A DNA stretch of 64,000 nucleotides from Chloroflexales bacterium ZM16-3 (lineage in GTDB: Bacteria > Chloroflexota > Chloroflexia > Chloroflexales > Chloroflexaceae): NCBI GenBank assembly GCA_004138175.2, contig RYFE02000002.1, positions 1-64,000 of the forward strand, read 5' to 3'. The notes under the pieces were generated by a model. That model saw only the letters and a list, made by a program, of their open reading frames with translations, did no database searches and was not told where the DNA came from. Numbering within the stretch: the first letter of the stretch is position 1; every line of letters starts with the position of its first letter. Shown piece after piece: positions 1 to 8,513 of this stretch. Position numbers and translations under genes: made by a program.

Positions 1-1809
1 CAACCCCCAACCCCCACGCCCAGTGGCCCGCTCGTCCCTGTGGCAACCTGGGGACAGGGTATCCCACTCGACTCCGCCTACCTCCCCGATGGCCAGAGTG
101 TCGCCGTGCTCCGCCCCGCCGCGCTGGAGCTGCGCGCTACCTCTCGCCTCGCTGATATACGTTGGCAGATCGCGCTCGCGACCCTGCCCACCGCCATCGC
201 CTGTACGCCCGACGGCCAGATCATCGCCGTCACCGCCGCCGATACTGTCGCCCTCCACGCCTCCAACGACGGCGCGCTGATTGGTGTCATCCCCGGCCTT
301 GGCGCAGCCATCGCCGATATCGCCATCTCACCCGACGGGCGGCTCCTCGCTATCGCACAGCAGGACCAGGTCATCTCCCTGTGGGACATCGCCGAGCGCT
401 CGGTCCTCAGCGAGCTGCGTTTGCCCCAGTCCGACGAGGACATGATCGTCCCCGGTATCTTCACCAGCGTCGCATTTAGCCCCGACGGCCAGTTCATCGC
501 CGCAGGAGACGACGGCGGCAATGTCGCGGTCTGGGCCATCGCCGACGGCGTCGCCCTCCAGACCCTCAGCGTCGGCCTGCGCATCGTCGCCGATGTCGCC
601 TTCTCCCCCGACAGCACGGCGGTCGCGGCTGCCTCCGAGGGATGGCGCTCCGAGCCCGGCTCGATCTGGATCTGGGATGTCGCCAGCGGTGCGGATCTCC
701 ACTGGCTTAGCATCGACGACGGCGCGCGCTTCCTCGCCCCCGCCGAGCGGCTCGCCTTCACCCGCGACGGCTCTCAGGTGCTTATGGGCCTCGCCGACGG
801 CGCTATGCTGCGCTGGAGCCTCGCCAACGCCTCCCTCATCCAGGATCTGCCCGGCCACAGCGCCGCTATCACCGCCCTCGCCATTAGCCCCGACGGCACA
901 GGCATCCTCAGCGCATCCCGCGACGGCAGCCTGCGCACATGGCGCGCAGACGGCGCGCCCGCCGAGTCGCTTGTCGGCCAGGGTGCCATCGCCGCCCTCA
1001 CCATCAGCCCCGACGGCACCCTCGTCATCAGCAGCGACGAGGGCGGGGCCATCGACATCCGCCAGCCAGACGGCGCGCCAGTCGCCCATATCCCCAGCCA
1101 GGGCAGCCCGATCACCGATCTCGCCATAAGCCCCGATAGCGCCACCCTCGCCTCCGCCAGCCGCGACGGCACCATCCGCCTCTGGGGCATCCCAGGTGGT
1201 CAGCCCACCAGCGAGCTCCACGGACACAGCGCGGGAGGCATCGCCCTCGCCTTCAGCCCCAGCGGCACCCGCCTCGCCTCGACCGGCGGCGACGGCAGTA
1301 TTCGCCTCTGGCGCGTGCCAGAAGGCGTCGAGGAGCGCGCCATCGCAGACCAGGACATTGACCCTGCGCTCTACGACATCGCCTTCTCGCCAGATGGCCA
1401 GATCATCGCCGTGGCCGAAAACGGGGGCGGCATCAGCCTCTGGCGCAGCTCCGACATCACCCTCGTAGAGCGCCGCCCCATCGACGGTGCCGTCGCAATC
1501 TACCAGGTTGCCTTCACCGCCAGTGGCGGCATCCTCGCCCGCGCCTACGGCGGCCAGCTCTTCACATGGGACAGCCCAGGCGCAGCGGCGCCCATCCTCA
1601 GCCCCGACATCATCGACCTCGCCACCCTCCCCAACGGAGACCTGGCCACCCTCAGCGGCGACGCCCTCCAGATCTGGCGCGGCACCGCCGGAGCCCGCCA
1701 GCCCTACGCCAGCGCCGCCGCCCCCGGTTTCAGCAACCTCGCAGCAGGCCCCGGCCTGATCGCCCTCAGCTCCCACCTCGGCAGCATCTCCGTCTGGGCC
1801 GTACGCTGA
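1..1809 (+). CDS. WD40-repeat beta-propeller protein, 5' truncated
   Basis: The frame is open from base 1, so the N-terminus lies outside the window. A GTG at 40 exists, but the frame continues upstream through a Pro/Thr-rich stretch (PPTPTPSGP) encoded by an AACCCCC heptamer repeat, which looks like a linker or lipoprotein stalk. About 590 visible residues consist of roughly 12 WD40-type blades. Each blade carries the signature ISPDG/FSPDG followed by a strand ending in LWD, VWA or LWR. WD40 propellers are protein-interaction scaffolds; no enzyme domain is visible in this part. The upstream part could carry a kinase or caspase-like domain, as in similar proteins, but this cannot be seen. The stop is TGA at 1807-1809. 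Fold call is firm, role unknown. Confidence 0.85.
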   Translation, partial: QPPTPTPSGPLVPVATWGQGIPLDSAYLPDGQSVAVLRPAALELRATSRLADIRWQIALATLPTAIACTPDGQIIAVTAADTVALHASNDGALIGVIPGLGAAIADIAISPDGRLLAIAQQDQVISLWDIAERSVLSELRLPQSDEDMIVPGIFTSVAFSPDGQFIAAGDDGGNVAVWAIADGVALQTLSVGLRIVADVAFSPDSTAVAAASEGWRSEPGSIWIWDVASGADLHWLSIDDGARFLAPAERLAFTRDGSQVLMGLADGAMLRWSLANASLIQDLPGHSAAITALAISPDGTGILSASRDGSLRTWRADGAPAESLVGQGAIAALTISPDGTLVISSDEGGAIDIRQPDGAPVAHIPSQGSPITDLAISPDSATLASASRDGTIRLWGIPGGQPTSELHGHSAGGIALAFSPSGTRLASTGGDGSIRLWRVPEGVEERAIADQDIDPALYDIAFSPDGQIIAVAENGGGISLWRSSDITLVERRPIDGAVAIYQVAFTASGGILARAYGGQLFTWDSPGAAAPILSPDIIDLATLPNGDLATLSGDALQIWRGTAGARQPYASAAAPGFSNLAAGPGLIALSSHLGSISVWAVR

Positions 1810-1935
1810 GCCAGCCCAACACCCCACGCCGAACCATTTGGAAAAAATCCGCAGATCACCTCCTGGCACAAGCGTAACCTCGGCGGCAGTAGACTCGGTT
1901 CAACAGGATGAGTTTACCGAGCGCCAGGAGCACCC

Positions 1936-2301
1936 ATGCGCATCAGGATGACCCGCAAGCCCGGCCAGCCCGGCACGCTCAGCGAGCTCGCCACCTACGG
2001 CGACAAGCTGATCTGCGTCCGCTACCGCTACGACGAGGCATCTAAAAAGCGCCACAAGACCGTCGAGCTGATCACCGAGACCGTCGACTGGAGCCCGCCG
2101 CCGCCGAAGATCCCACCCAATACACCCGTACTTGTCCAGGTAGCGAAAGAGGACAGCACCACCATCAATGCGATCCGCAAAGCAGGTGGCGTATGGGACG
2201 CCAAAAAACATCTCTGGTGGATGCTCTACGCCACAGCCCTCAGCCTCGGCCTCGAAGACCGCATCGACTGGCATGCCAGTAAGCGCCCACGGGCAAGGTA
2301 G
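1936..2301 (+). CDS. Conserved hypothetical protein of mobile regions
   Basis: 121 residues, ATG preceded by GCCAGGAGC at good spacing. The N-terminal part (MRIRMTRKPGQPGT... LICVRYRYDEASKKRHKTVELI) looks like a small conserved family that I recall as often lying beside integrases and insertion sequences. The C-terminal part (GGVWDAKKHLWWM) resembles a short motif common to the same family. No catalytic motif is recognisable. It converges on the integrase gene on the opposite strand, whose stop lies 21 bp away. That association and the basic N-terminus suggest a DNA-associated accessory protein; this is inference. The function is unknown. Confidence 0.7.
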   Translation: MRIRMTRKPGQPGTLSELATYGDKLICVRYRYDEASKKRHKTVELITETVDWSPPPPKIPPNTPVLVQVAKEDSTTINAIRKAGGVWDAKKHLWWMLYATALSLGLEDRIDWHASKRPRAR

Positions 2302-2321
2302 CTCCCAACCAACCCCAGCAC

Positions 2322-3287
2322 CTACTCATCCAGCGGGCTGCGCACCCCACGACCGCCACGGTTGAGCACATGCGTATAGATCATCGTCGTCTTCACATCG
2401 GCGTGCCCGAGCAGCTCCTGAACCGTCCGAATATCATAGCCGCTCTCGATCAGGTGCGTCGCAAAGCTATGCCGAAACGTATGGCAGCTCGCATGCTTCG
2501 CCACCCCACTCGCCCGCACCGCATCCCGCACCGCCCGCTGTAGCGCGCTCTCGTGGATGTGGTGGCGACGCACCGCGCCACCGCGCGGGTCCTCCGAGCG
2601 CTGGTCAGCCGGGAAGACATACTGCCAACCCCATGCCCGCGCCGATCCTGGCGACTTACGGGCCAGCGCGAACGGCAGATAGACCTCCCCATAGCCCTCC
2701 GCCAGATCCTGCGCGTGCAGAAGCCGCACCCCCTTCAGATGCTCGCGCAGCGGCCCCGTCAGACTATCCGGCAGCATCGTCACCCGGTCATGCATCCCCT
2801 TCCCATCGCGCACCGTCAGCTGGTGCAGGTCAAAGTCCAGATCCTTCACCCGCAGGCGCATACACTCCATCAGGCGCAGGCCGCTCCCATAAAGCAGTTG
2901 AGCCATTAGCTGATACACCCCCGACAGCTCCGCGATCACCGCCCGCGCCTCCGCCCGCGTCAGCACCGTTGGCAGGCGCTGCGGCTCTTTAGCGGCGACG
3001 ATCCCCTTCAGCTCGCCAGGGTCAGCTCGCAGCAGCTCCCGATACAGAAAGAGCAGCGCGCAGCGCGCCTGGTTCTGCGTGGACGCCGACACATTCAGCT
3101 CCACCGCCAGATGGTTCAGAAACGCCAGCATCTCATCAGCGCCCATATCGCGCGGGTGCCGCTTCCCGTGAAAGATCACATAGCGACGCACCCAATCCAG
3201 GTAGCTCTCCTCTGTGCGCAGCGAGTAGTGACGGCTACGCAGCAGCTCGCGCAGCTGCTCAAGAAGCGGCTTCTGTGGTTGTTCCAT
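2322..3287 (-). CDS. intI: Integron-type tyrosine recombinase (IntI family)
   Basis: 321 residues starting at the ATG at 3287, preceded by GGAACACCCT. A longer upstream frame exists but has no ribosome site and low coding character. Residues 5-90 form the SAM-like core-binding domain. The catalytic domain shows R138 in [14 protein letters not shown]269 and R272 in [13 protein letters not shown]295 in [10 protein letters not shown] and nucleophile Y304 in [10 protein letters not shown]. Residues about 196-245 ([11 protein letters not shown], then [11 protein letters not shown]) are the extra segment specific to integron integrases, which distinguishes it from XerC/D. IntI recombines attC cassettes at attI. 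No attC site or cassette array is evident on either side, so this may be an integrase-only remnant of a chromosomal integron. Confidence 0.92.
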   Translation of the reverse strand: MEQPQKPLLEQLRELLRSRHYSLRTEESYLDWVRRYVIFHGKRHPRDMGADEMLAFLNHLAVELNVSASTQNQARCALLFLYRELLRADPGELKGIVAAKEPQRLPTVLTRAEARAVIAELSGVYQLMAQLLYGSGLRLMECMRLRVKDLDFDLHQLTVRDGKGMHDRVTMLPDSLTGPLREHLKGVRLLHAQDLAEGYGEVYLPFALARKSPGSARAWGWQYVFPADQRSEDPRGGAVRRHHIHESALQRAVRDAVRASGVAKHASCHTFRHSFATHLIESGYDIRTVQELLGHADVKTTMIYTHVLNRGGRGVRSPLDE

Positions 3288-3298
3288 AGGGTGTTCCG

Positions 3299-3327
3299 GC
3301 AAGTTATAGAAATAATGTTCTATATAA
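3299..3327. promoter_or_regulatory. Imperfect inverted repeat upstream of intI
   Basis: Just upstream of the intI start an AT-rich imperfect palindrome reads GTTATAGAA, six bases, then TTCTATATAAC. It overlaps a TATAAC hexamer that could be the intI -10 element on the minus strand. It could be an operator or part of an attI-like site. The integrase-side simple-site core GTTRRRY is not clearly present. Confidence 0.35.
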
Positions 3328-3468
3328 CAGGGATTGTAGCACGTAACCTCCCACCTGTAAAGCTCTACAAAAAACCGTGGTAACAACGCTACATATACTA
3401 CATACCATCGTTCATCTACGACCGGCGGCACCCACTACCACCACAACCCAGCCACAGGGAGTGCAGCA

Positions 3469-3999
3469 ATGGCCAAACGGCAGATCCTTATGGTACGCGC
3501 GCTAACCGCAGAAGAGCAAGGCATCATCGAATACCACGCACAGGGCAACGAACACAAACCCTTCACCGAGCGGCGCAGCCGCATCCTCCTCGCCAGCAGC
3601 GCAGGCAAGCCCCCGATCCAGATCGCCACCGATCTTAACATCGACGATGAGACCGTCCGCCGCGCCATCCGCGACTTCAACCAGCGGGGCACCATCGCAC
3701 TCACTGAGGGATCCCACAGACCATACCGTACCAGGAACCTCTTCGTACCCGGTGGGCGCGAGCGCCTCCTCGAAATCCTCCACCGCCATCCCAAAGAATA
3801 CGGCTTCTACACCGACGAATGGACCCTCGAACTCATCGCAGACGCCGCCTTCGCCAGCGGACTCACCACATCCCGCGTCTGCGACGAAACCATCCGCAAC
3901 GCCTTCATTCGTCTCGCCACCCCATGGAGACACATCAAACGACTCATGCTCCGTGAGCGATGTAAAGTCCCGTCTCCCCACCGCCCATCATCAGACTGA
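3469..3999 (+). CDS. Helix-turn-helix protein, IS630-transposase-like N-terminal domain only
   Basis: 176 residues, ATG with CAGGGAG upstream. The region about 35-115 (RRSRILLASSAGKPPIQIATD, then ETVRRAIRDFNQRG) is the homeodomain-like helix-turn-helix that begins IS630/Tc1-type transposases and related solitary regulators. The following part (LLEILHRHPKEYGF) is the usual linker to the DDE domain. The catalytic DDE half is missing: after the stop there are only about 170 bases before the next gene, with no transposase remnant. It is therefore a truncated transposase or a domesticated DNA-binding protein. It is divergent from intI, the position a first cassette would occupy, but no attC follows it. 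Confidence 0.65.
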   Translation: MAKRQILMVRALTAEEQGIIEYHAQGNEHKPFTERRSRILLASSAGKPPIQIATDLNIDDETVRRAIRDFNQRGTIALTEGSHRPYRTRNLFVPGGRERLLEILHRHPKEYGFYTDEWTLELIADAAFASGLTTSRVCDETIRNAFIRLATPWRHIKRLMLRERCKVPSPHRPSSD

Positions 4000-4017
4000 G
4001 AAGTTAACTTACGTGAG

Positions 4018-4062
4018 AACCGGATCATAGGGTGCGTCGCGACGCGCCCCTACGATCCGGTT
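4018..4062. repeat. Palindromic repeat (GGGGCGCGTCGC family)
   Basis: A 45-bp near-perfect hairpin with arms beginning AACCGGATC and a core TGCGTCGCGACGCGCC. The core is the same palindrome seen at 22068, 43028, 43052 and, in variants, 16590, 58621 and 59910. It lies 20 bp after the helix-turn-helix gene. Confidence 0.75.
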
Positions 4063-4174
4063 ATCATCGCGGCGGTGTGCGTCCCGTGCATAAACGCCTT
4101 TTGACCCGGTGCGCTTCTGCCAATTCTTCCAGTCTCTCCGTTAAGTTAAAATAAAGTTAACGGAAAGGCTAGCT

Positions 4175-4948
4175 ATGCGTACCTTGCATCCGAGAATCGC
4201 CCTCGCCACCGTCATGGCCACGCTGATCGGCCTAAGCTGGGTCTACGCCACGCCGGGCAACACCGTCTACCTGCCGCTCGTGAATACCCCGCCATCGAAC
4301 CAGAACCCGCTGCACACCGGCCAGGCCACCTACTATTTCGGGGCCGACGGCAGCGGCAACTGCGCCTTCGATCCCATCCCCGGCGATCTGATGGTGGCCG
4401 CGATCAGCTACCTGGAGTATAGCGACCCCCAGCCCGCCGCCTACTGCGGAGCCTACGCCGAGGTGACTGGGCCAAAGGGCACGGCCATGGTGCGCATTGT
4501 GGACAATTGCCCCGATGTGCCCGATAACCCCAGCAACCCCAGTACCGGCTGCGGCTACTGGCACCTCGACCTCAGCCCCGAGGCGTTCGCCAAGGTCGCC
4601 GATATCTCGGCCGGCCGGGTGCCAATCAGCTGGCGTATCATTAGCCCCGACCTGAGCGGGCCGATCGTCTACCACTTCAAAGATGGCAGCAACCAGTGGT
4701 GGACGGCCGTGCAGATCCGCAACCACCGCAACCCGATCACGAAGCTGGAGTACAAGAATAGCAAGGGCCAGTGGGTGAACGTGGAGCGGCTCGACTACAA
4801 CTACTTCGTGGCACCGAGCGGGATGGGGCCGGGGCCGTATACCTTCCGCGTCACCGACAGCTACGGCAATATGCTGGTAGACAGCGGGATCGTGGGTGGC
4901 GATAACGTCTCGCGCAATGGGGCGGCCCAGTTCCCGAAGGGGCCATAA
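4175..4948 (+). CDS. Secreted bacterial expansin (EXLX-type)
   Basis: 257 residues, ATG preceded by CGGAAAGG. A signal peptide or membrane anchor spans residues 7-26. Residues 46-155 form the double-psi beta-barrel D1 domain, with GQATYYFG at the start, D110 in VRIVDNCP as the conserved acidic residue, and the expansin motif HLDLSPEAF at 130-138. Residues 163-257 form the D2 carbohydrate-binding domain, with the surface aromatic residues W175, W176 (DGSNQWW) and Y210. In EXLX1 proteins these bind cellulose. Expansins loosen cellulose or plant cell-wall networks without hydrolysis. The GH5-like cellulase at 29.6 kb could be a functional partner, although it is not adjacent. The gene stands alone. 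Confidence 0.9.
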   Translation: MRTLHPRIALATVMATLIGLSWVYATPGNTVYLPLVNTPPSNQNPLHTGQATYYFGADGSGNCAFDPIPGDLMVAAISYLEYSDPQPAAYCGAYAEVTGPKGTAMVRIVDNCPDVPDNPSNPSTGCGYWHLDLSPEAFAKVADISAGRVPISWRIISPDLSGPIVYHFKDGSNQWWTAVQIRNHRNPITKLEYKNSKGQWVNVERLDYNYFVAPSGMGPGPYTFRVTDSYGNMLVDSGIVGGDNVSRNGAAQFPKGP

Positions 4949-5071
4949 CGCATACACTCCTCTAACGAGCAGCAGACGCCCATCTAACACTCACCGGCTA
5001 TCCTATAGACGTGCCCGCAAGGGAATGGCGTAGACAAAGCAGACGACATAGGACACTGAGGAGGAATAACG

Positions 5072-5518
5072 ATGGCGACGATCACTCGTTGGGAACCGTT
5101 CCAGGATGCGATGACCCTACACGAGGCCATGAACCGGCTGTTCGAGGAGAGCTTGGTGCCGAGCATGCCCGCGACGAAGAGCGGGCAGAGCTTCTCCCCG
5201 GCCCTCGACCTGAGCGAGACCCCGGACGCCTACCTGGTTGAGGTGGCGGTGCCTGGGATGAAGGCCGAGGATCTCAAGCTGACCTTCGAGAACGGCGTGC
5301 TGACGCTCGCTGGCGAGGTGAAGCAGGAGAGCGAGCAGCAGGAGCGCAGCTACCACCGCGTCGAGCGCCGCTATGGCCGATTCAGCCGCACCATCACCTT
5401 CCCAACAACCGTGAAGGGCGACGCGATCGCAGCGAAGCTGGAGCACGGCGTGCTGAACCTGACCCTGCCGAAGGCGGAGGAGGTCAAGCCCCGCCAGATC
5501 AGCATCAACGTCCAGTAG
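5072..5518 (+). CDS. Hsp20 small heat-shock protein
   Basis: 148 residues, ATG preceded by GAGGAGGAATAACG, a strong ribosome site. The alpha-crystallin domain spans about residues 42-140, with the family signatures DAYLVEVAVPGM, LKLTFENGVLTLAGE and the C-terminal GVLNLTLPK. The final IxI-like motif (QISINVQ) mediates oligomer assembly. Small heat-shock proteins are ATP-independent holdases that keep unfolding proteins soluble in the cytoplasm. The gene is monocistronic and ends in a strong hairpin. No CIRCE-type inverted repeat (TTAGCACTC) is visible upstream, so regulation is not evident. Confidence 0.95.
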   Translation: MATITRWEPFQDAMTLHEAMNRLFEESLVPSMPATKSGQSFSPALDLSETPDAYLVEVAVPGMKAEDLKLTFENGVLTLAGEVKQESEQQERSYHRVERRYGRFSRTITFPTTVKGDAIAAKLEHGVLNLTLPKAEEVKPRQISINVQ

Positions 5519-5527
5519 GTCTACACC

Positions 5528-5566
5528 AGCAAGGCGGGCGACGGCATTGCCGTCGCCCGCCTTGCT
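5528..5566. terminator. Bidirectional hairpin terminator between hsp20 and the histidine kinase gene
   Basis: A 19-bp perfect stem (AGCAAGGCGGGCGACGGCA and its complement) lies between two convergent genes, followed by GATTAATCG. It probably ends both transcripts. Confidence 0.75.
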
Positions 5567-5584
5567 GATTAATCGTGGCCCGCC

Positions 5585-8335
5585 TCAGCGCTGGCGCAGG
5601 TGCTGCGCAATCAGCTCTCGGAGTTTGATCAGGCTGAACGGTTTGGCCAGGTAGTCATCGGCTCCGGCAGCCAGGCAGCGCTCGCGGTCGCCCGGCATGG
5701 CCAGGGCGGTCAGGGCGATAATCGGCACGGTGGCGAGGCGCTCGTTCGCCCGCACCCGGCGGATCGCCTCCAGGCCATCCATCCCCGGCATCTGGATGTC
5801 CATCAGGATGATCGCGGGCGGCGACGCCTCTGCGCAGGCCAGCGCCTCAGCGCCGTTATAGGCCAGCGTGACCACATAGCCGTGGGCGCGCAGGTACTCC
5901 TCTACCACCTGGCTGTTCGCCTGGTTGTCCTCGGCGAGCAGGATATGCAGCCCGACGACACTTGCTGCTGGGACACGCGCCGGTTCTATGATGCCTGATG
6001 CCTCGTCTTGCGGCGCGACATCTTCGGGGTTCCAAGGCAGCGTGACCCGGAATCGGCTGCCTTCTCCGAGGCTGCTCTCGACATCAACCCACCCGCCGTG
6101 GGCGATTGTCAGCCGCTGCACCAGCGAGAGCCCGAGCCCAGTGCCCTCATACTGCCGGTTCAGCCCCTTGTCGATCTGCACAAAGGGTTGAAACAGCTGC
6201 GCGATATCGTCGGCGGCGATGCCGATCCCGGTATCCCAGACCGTAAAGCTAACCGTGTCGGTCTGGGCATTGCCGCGCACCTCTAGGCCCACGCTGCCGC
6301 CTGCGGGGGTGAATTTTACCGCGTTGGTGAGCAGGTTAACCAAGATCTGTTTGATGCGGCGCTCGTCGGCGTGGATCAGCGACACCATGCTATCGTAGGT
6401 AGTGCGTACGCTAATCTCCTTTGCTCGCGCCGACTCCATCACCATCTGGAGGCTGGAGTGACAGAGCGGCTCAACCTGGATCATCAACGGCTCGATCTCG
6501 ATCTTGCCAGCCTCGATCTTCGAGAGGTCGAGGATGTCGTTGATCAGCGAGAGCAGATGCCGACCGCTCGCCTCAATGCCGCGCAGCGAATCGGCCTGCT
6601 TCGGGGTGATCGACCCGTAGACCATCTCCTGCATCAGCTCGGTGCGGCCGAGGATGGCGGTGAGCGGGGTGCGTAGCTCGTGGCTCATGTTGGCCAGGAA
6701 CTCATCCTTGAGCTGGGTGGCCCTTGCGAGATCGGTGTTCACCTGGCGCAGCTCGGCGGTGCGCTCGGCAACCCGCTCGGCGAGCAGGGCACGCTCGGCC
6801 TGGATAGCAGCCTCGGTCTGCTTACGATCAGTGATGTCGATCGAGAGGATGAAGAGGCCCTCCGGGCTTGGCTGGATGCTCAGGTCGTACCATGCCGAAC
6901 TGCCGTCGGGGTACGCAAACAGATTCTCCATGCGATGGTTGCTGCGATCCTCCAGGCAGCGATGGAGGAGGCCGAACATCTCGGTCTGCTCGATGCCGGG
7001 GAACACCTCCATCATCGTATGGCCGATCAGACCTTCCTGAGACATCCGGGCGTGGCGCAGCGCGCTGTCGTTAAGGTAGAGGTAGCGCCAGTCGAAGCCG
7101 ATGATCTGGCAGCCCTCCAGCATGGTGTCGAGCGTCTTGTGGAAGCGGGCCTCGCTCTCGCGCAGTGCGGCCTGGGACTGCTTGCGCGCGGTGATCACCT
7201 CGGAGAGAAGCACGATGCCGCCGATCGTTGCCTCGCTCGCATACCAGGGGTGCAGCTCCCAGCGCACCCAGTCCATCGTCCCATCTTCGCGCGGGAAGGG
7301 GTCTTCCTCACACATCTCGACCGACCCGGTCTGGCAGCGCCGGTGGATCTCGCGCCAGCGATCCGGGATCTCGGGGAAGATCTCGTAGTGCGAGCGCCCG
7401 ATCAGCTCGTGCTCTTCCAGGCGATAGTCGCTGATAAAGCGGCGGCTGACGGCGAGGTAGCGCATCTCCGTATCGAACATGGCGATCGCCGCCGGGGCCA
7501 TCTCGACAAAGAGCTTGAGCGTGCGCTCGCTGCGCTGGAGGGCGACCTCAGCCCGGCGCTGCTCGGTCACATCGCGGAATACTAGCACCACCCCGAGGGT
7601 GTGCCCCTGGGAATCTTTGATTGGCGCGCCGCTGTCATCGATCGGGATCTCGCGCCCATCGCGGGCGATCAGCAGCGTGTGGTTGGCCAGGCCAATCACC
7701 GCGCCGGTGCGCAGCACCTTGGAGACCGGGCTCTCGACCGATGCGCGGGTGTCCTCGTTCACAATCGGGAAGACGACATCCAGGTGCTGGCCCAACGCGT
7801 CGTTCCCCCAGCCGGTCAGAACTCTGGCCTCATCGTTCAGAAAGTTCACCCGGCCCTGTGTGTCGGTGGAGATCACCGCATCGCCAATGCTGGCGAGGGT
7901 GACGGCATAGAGCTGTCTGCTGACCTCGGTGCTGCGCCGCGCCTGATGGAGACCCTCGCTCAGGGCGCTGCAAAGCACGCCGACGATGATCATGATCAGC
8001 CAGCGAGAGCTATCAATGGTAGAGCTTATGGCGAATGTGTCATATGGCGGGAGCAACAGGTAGTTTGTGAGCAGGGCCACCAGCACCACCGCAAAGAGGC
8101 CAGGCCCCAGGCCGCCAACATACGCGCTCAGGATGATCGGCAGCAGAAAGAGGCCGAAGATATTTTGGTCAGCCCCGAATCCGAGGGCTCCATAAAGCGC
8201 CAGCGTGGCAGCGGTGACAATGGCGGCCAGCACATATGCCTGCCAGGTCGAGCGAAGGCCGAAGGCTATGCCTTGCCTTATGGACGGCGGTGGGGTCGGT
8301 GATGAGGGAGGGCGATGGATATCCATAGGGGGCAC
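5585..8335 (-). CDS. Hybrid sensor histidine kinase with DUF4118, PAS domains and receiver
   Basis: 916 residues from GTG at 8335; an ATG nine bases downstream (8326) is an equally possible start, since AGGAAGG lies just before both. Residues about 28-125 form several membrane helices of the DUF4118 type found in KdpD. Three PAS domains follow (about 135-255, 265-385, 390-510). The kinase core has the phosphoacceptor His in FLANMSHELRTPL, and ATP-binding N and G boxes (ILVNLLTNAVKFTP, DTGIGIAADD, GTGLGLSLV). The C-terminal receiver carries the acceptor Asp in ILMDIQMPGMDG and the conserved Lys in YLAKPFS. It autophosphorylates in response to an unknown ligand or redox cue. No partner response regulator is adjacent, so it may feed a phosphorelay elsewhere. 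Confidence 0.93.
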   Translation of the reverse strand: MPPMDIHRPPSSPTPPPSIRQGIAFGLRSTWQAYVLAAIVTAATLALYGALGFGADQNIFGLFLLPIILSAYVGGLGPGLFAVVLVALLTNYLLLPPYDTFAISSTIDSSRWLIMIIVGVLCSALSEGLHQARRSTEVSRQLYAVTLASIGDAVISTDTQGRVNFLNDEARVLTGWGNDALGQHLDVVFPIVNEDTRASVESPVSKVLRTGAVIGLANHTLLIARDGREIPIDDSGAPIKDSQGHTLGVVLVFRDVTEQRRAEVALQRSERTLKLFVEMAPAAIAMFDTEMRYLAVSRRFISDYRLEEHELIGRSHYEIFPEIPDRWREIHRRCQTGSVEMCEEDPFPREDGTMDWVRWELHPWYASEATIGGIVLLSEVITARKQSQAALRESEARFHKTLDTMLEGCQIIGFDWRYLYLNDSALRHARMSQEGLIGHTMMEVFPGIEQTEMFGLLHRCLEDRSNHRMENLFAYPDGSSAWYDLSIQPSPEGLFILSIDITDRKQTEAAIQAERALLAERVAERTAELRQVNTDLARATQLKDEFLANMSHELRTPLTAILGRTELMQEMVYGSITPKQADSLRGIEASGRHLLSLINDILDLSKIEAGKIEIEPLMIQVEPLCHSSLQMVMESARAKEISVRTTYDSMVSLIHADERRIKQILVNLLTNAVKFTPAGGSVGLEVRGNAQTDTVSFTVWDTGIGIAADDIAQLFQPFVQIDKGLNRQYEGTGLGLSLVQRLTIAHGGWVDVESSLGEGSRFRVTLPWNPEDVAPQDEASGIIEPARVPAASVVGLHILLAEDNQANSQVVEEYLRAHGYVVTLAYNGAEALACAEASPPAIILMDIQMPGMDGLEAIRRVRANERLATVPIIALTALAMPGDRERCLAAGADDYLAKPFSLIKLRELIAQHLRQR

Positions 8336-8352
8336 ATCCCTTCCTGGTGCGG

Positions 8353-8398
8353 AATGCCCTCCTCTCCCTGAACGGGAGAGGGGCTGGGGGTGAGGGTC
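8353..8398. repeat. CCTCTCCC/GGGAGAGG intergenic palindrome
   Basis: The stretch CCTCTCCCTGAACGGGAGAGG flanked by CCCTC and GTGAGGGT forms a hairpin. A related copy lies at about 61650-61707 between glpA and glpK, so it is a dispersed repeat. Confidence 0.6.
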
Positions 8399-8513
8399 GT
8401 GCGAGGCTGTAAAGTAGAATTCGCCTGCATGAAACCTTGTCTATTGCGGCAAATCGATTGCACTTTTCAGTGGCTCAATAGAGATCCGCTTAGTGCTCTA
8501 GTGTACATCAGAA

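Noticed and set aside
328-1869. 513-residue minus-strand frame opposite the WD40 gene
   Set aside because: Ala/Gly/Glu-rich shadow of a repetitive coding sequence.
4000-4062. attC recombination site after the helix-turn-helix gene
   Set aside because: The hairpin belongs to the dispersed GGGGCGCGTCGC family and lacks matching GTTRRRY/RYYYAAC cores.
4985-5071. CIRCE or HrcA operator before hsp20
   Set aside because: AACACTCACC resembles half a site but the second arm GAGTGCTAA is absent.
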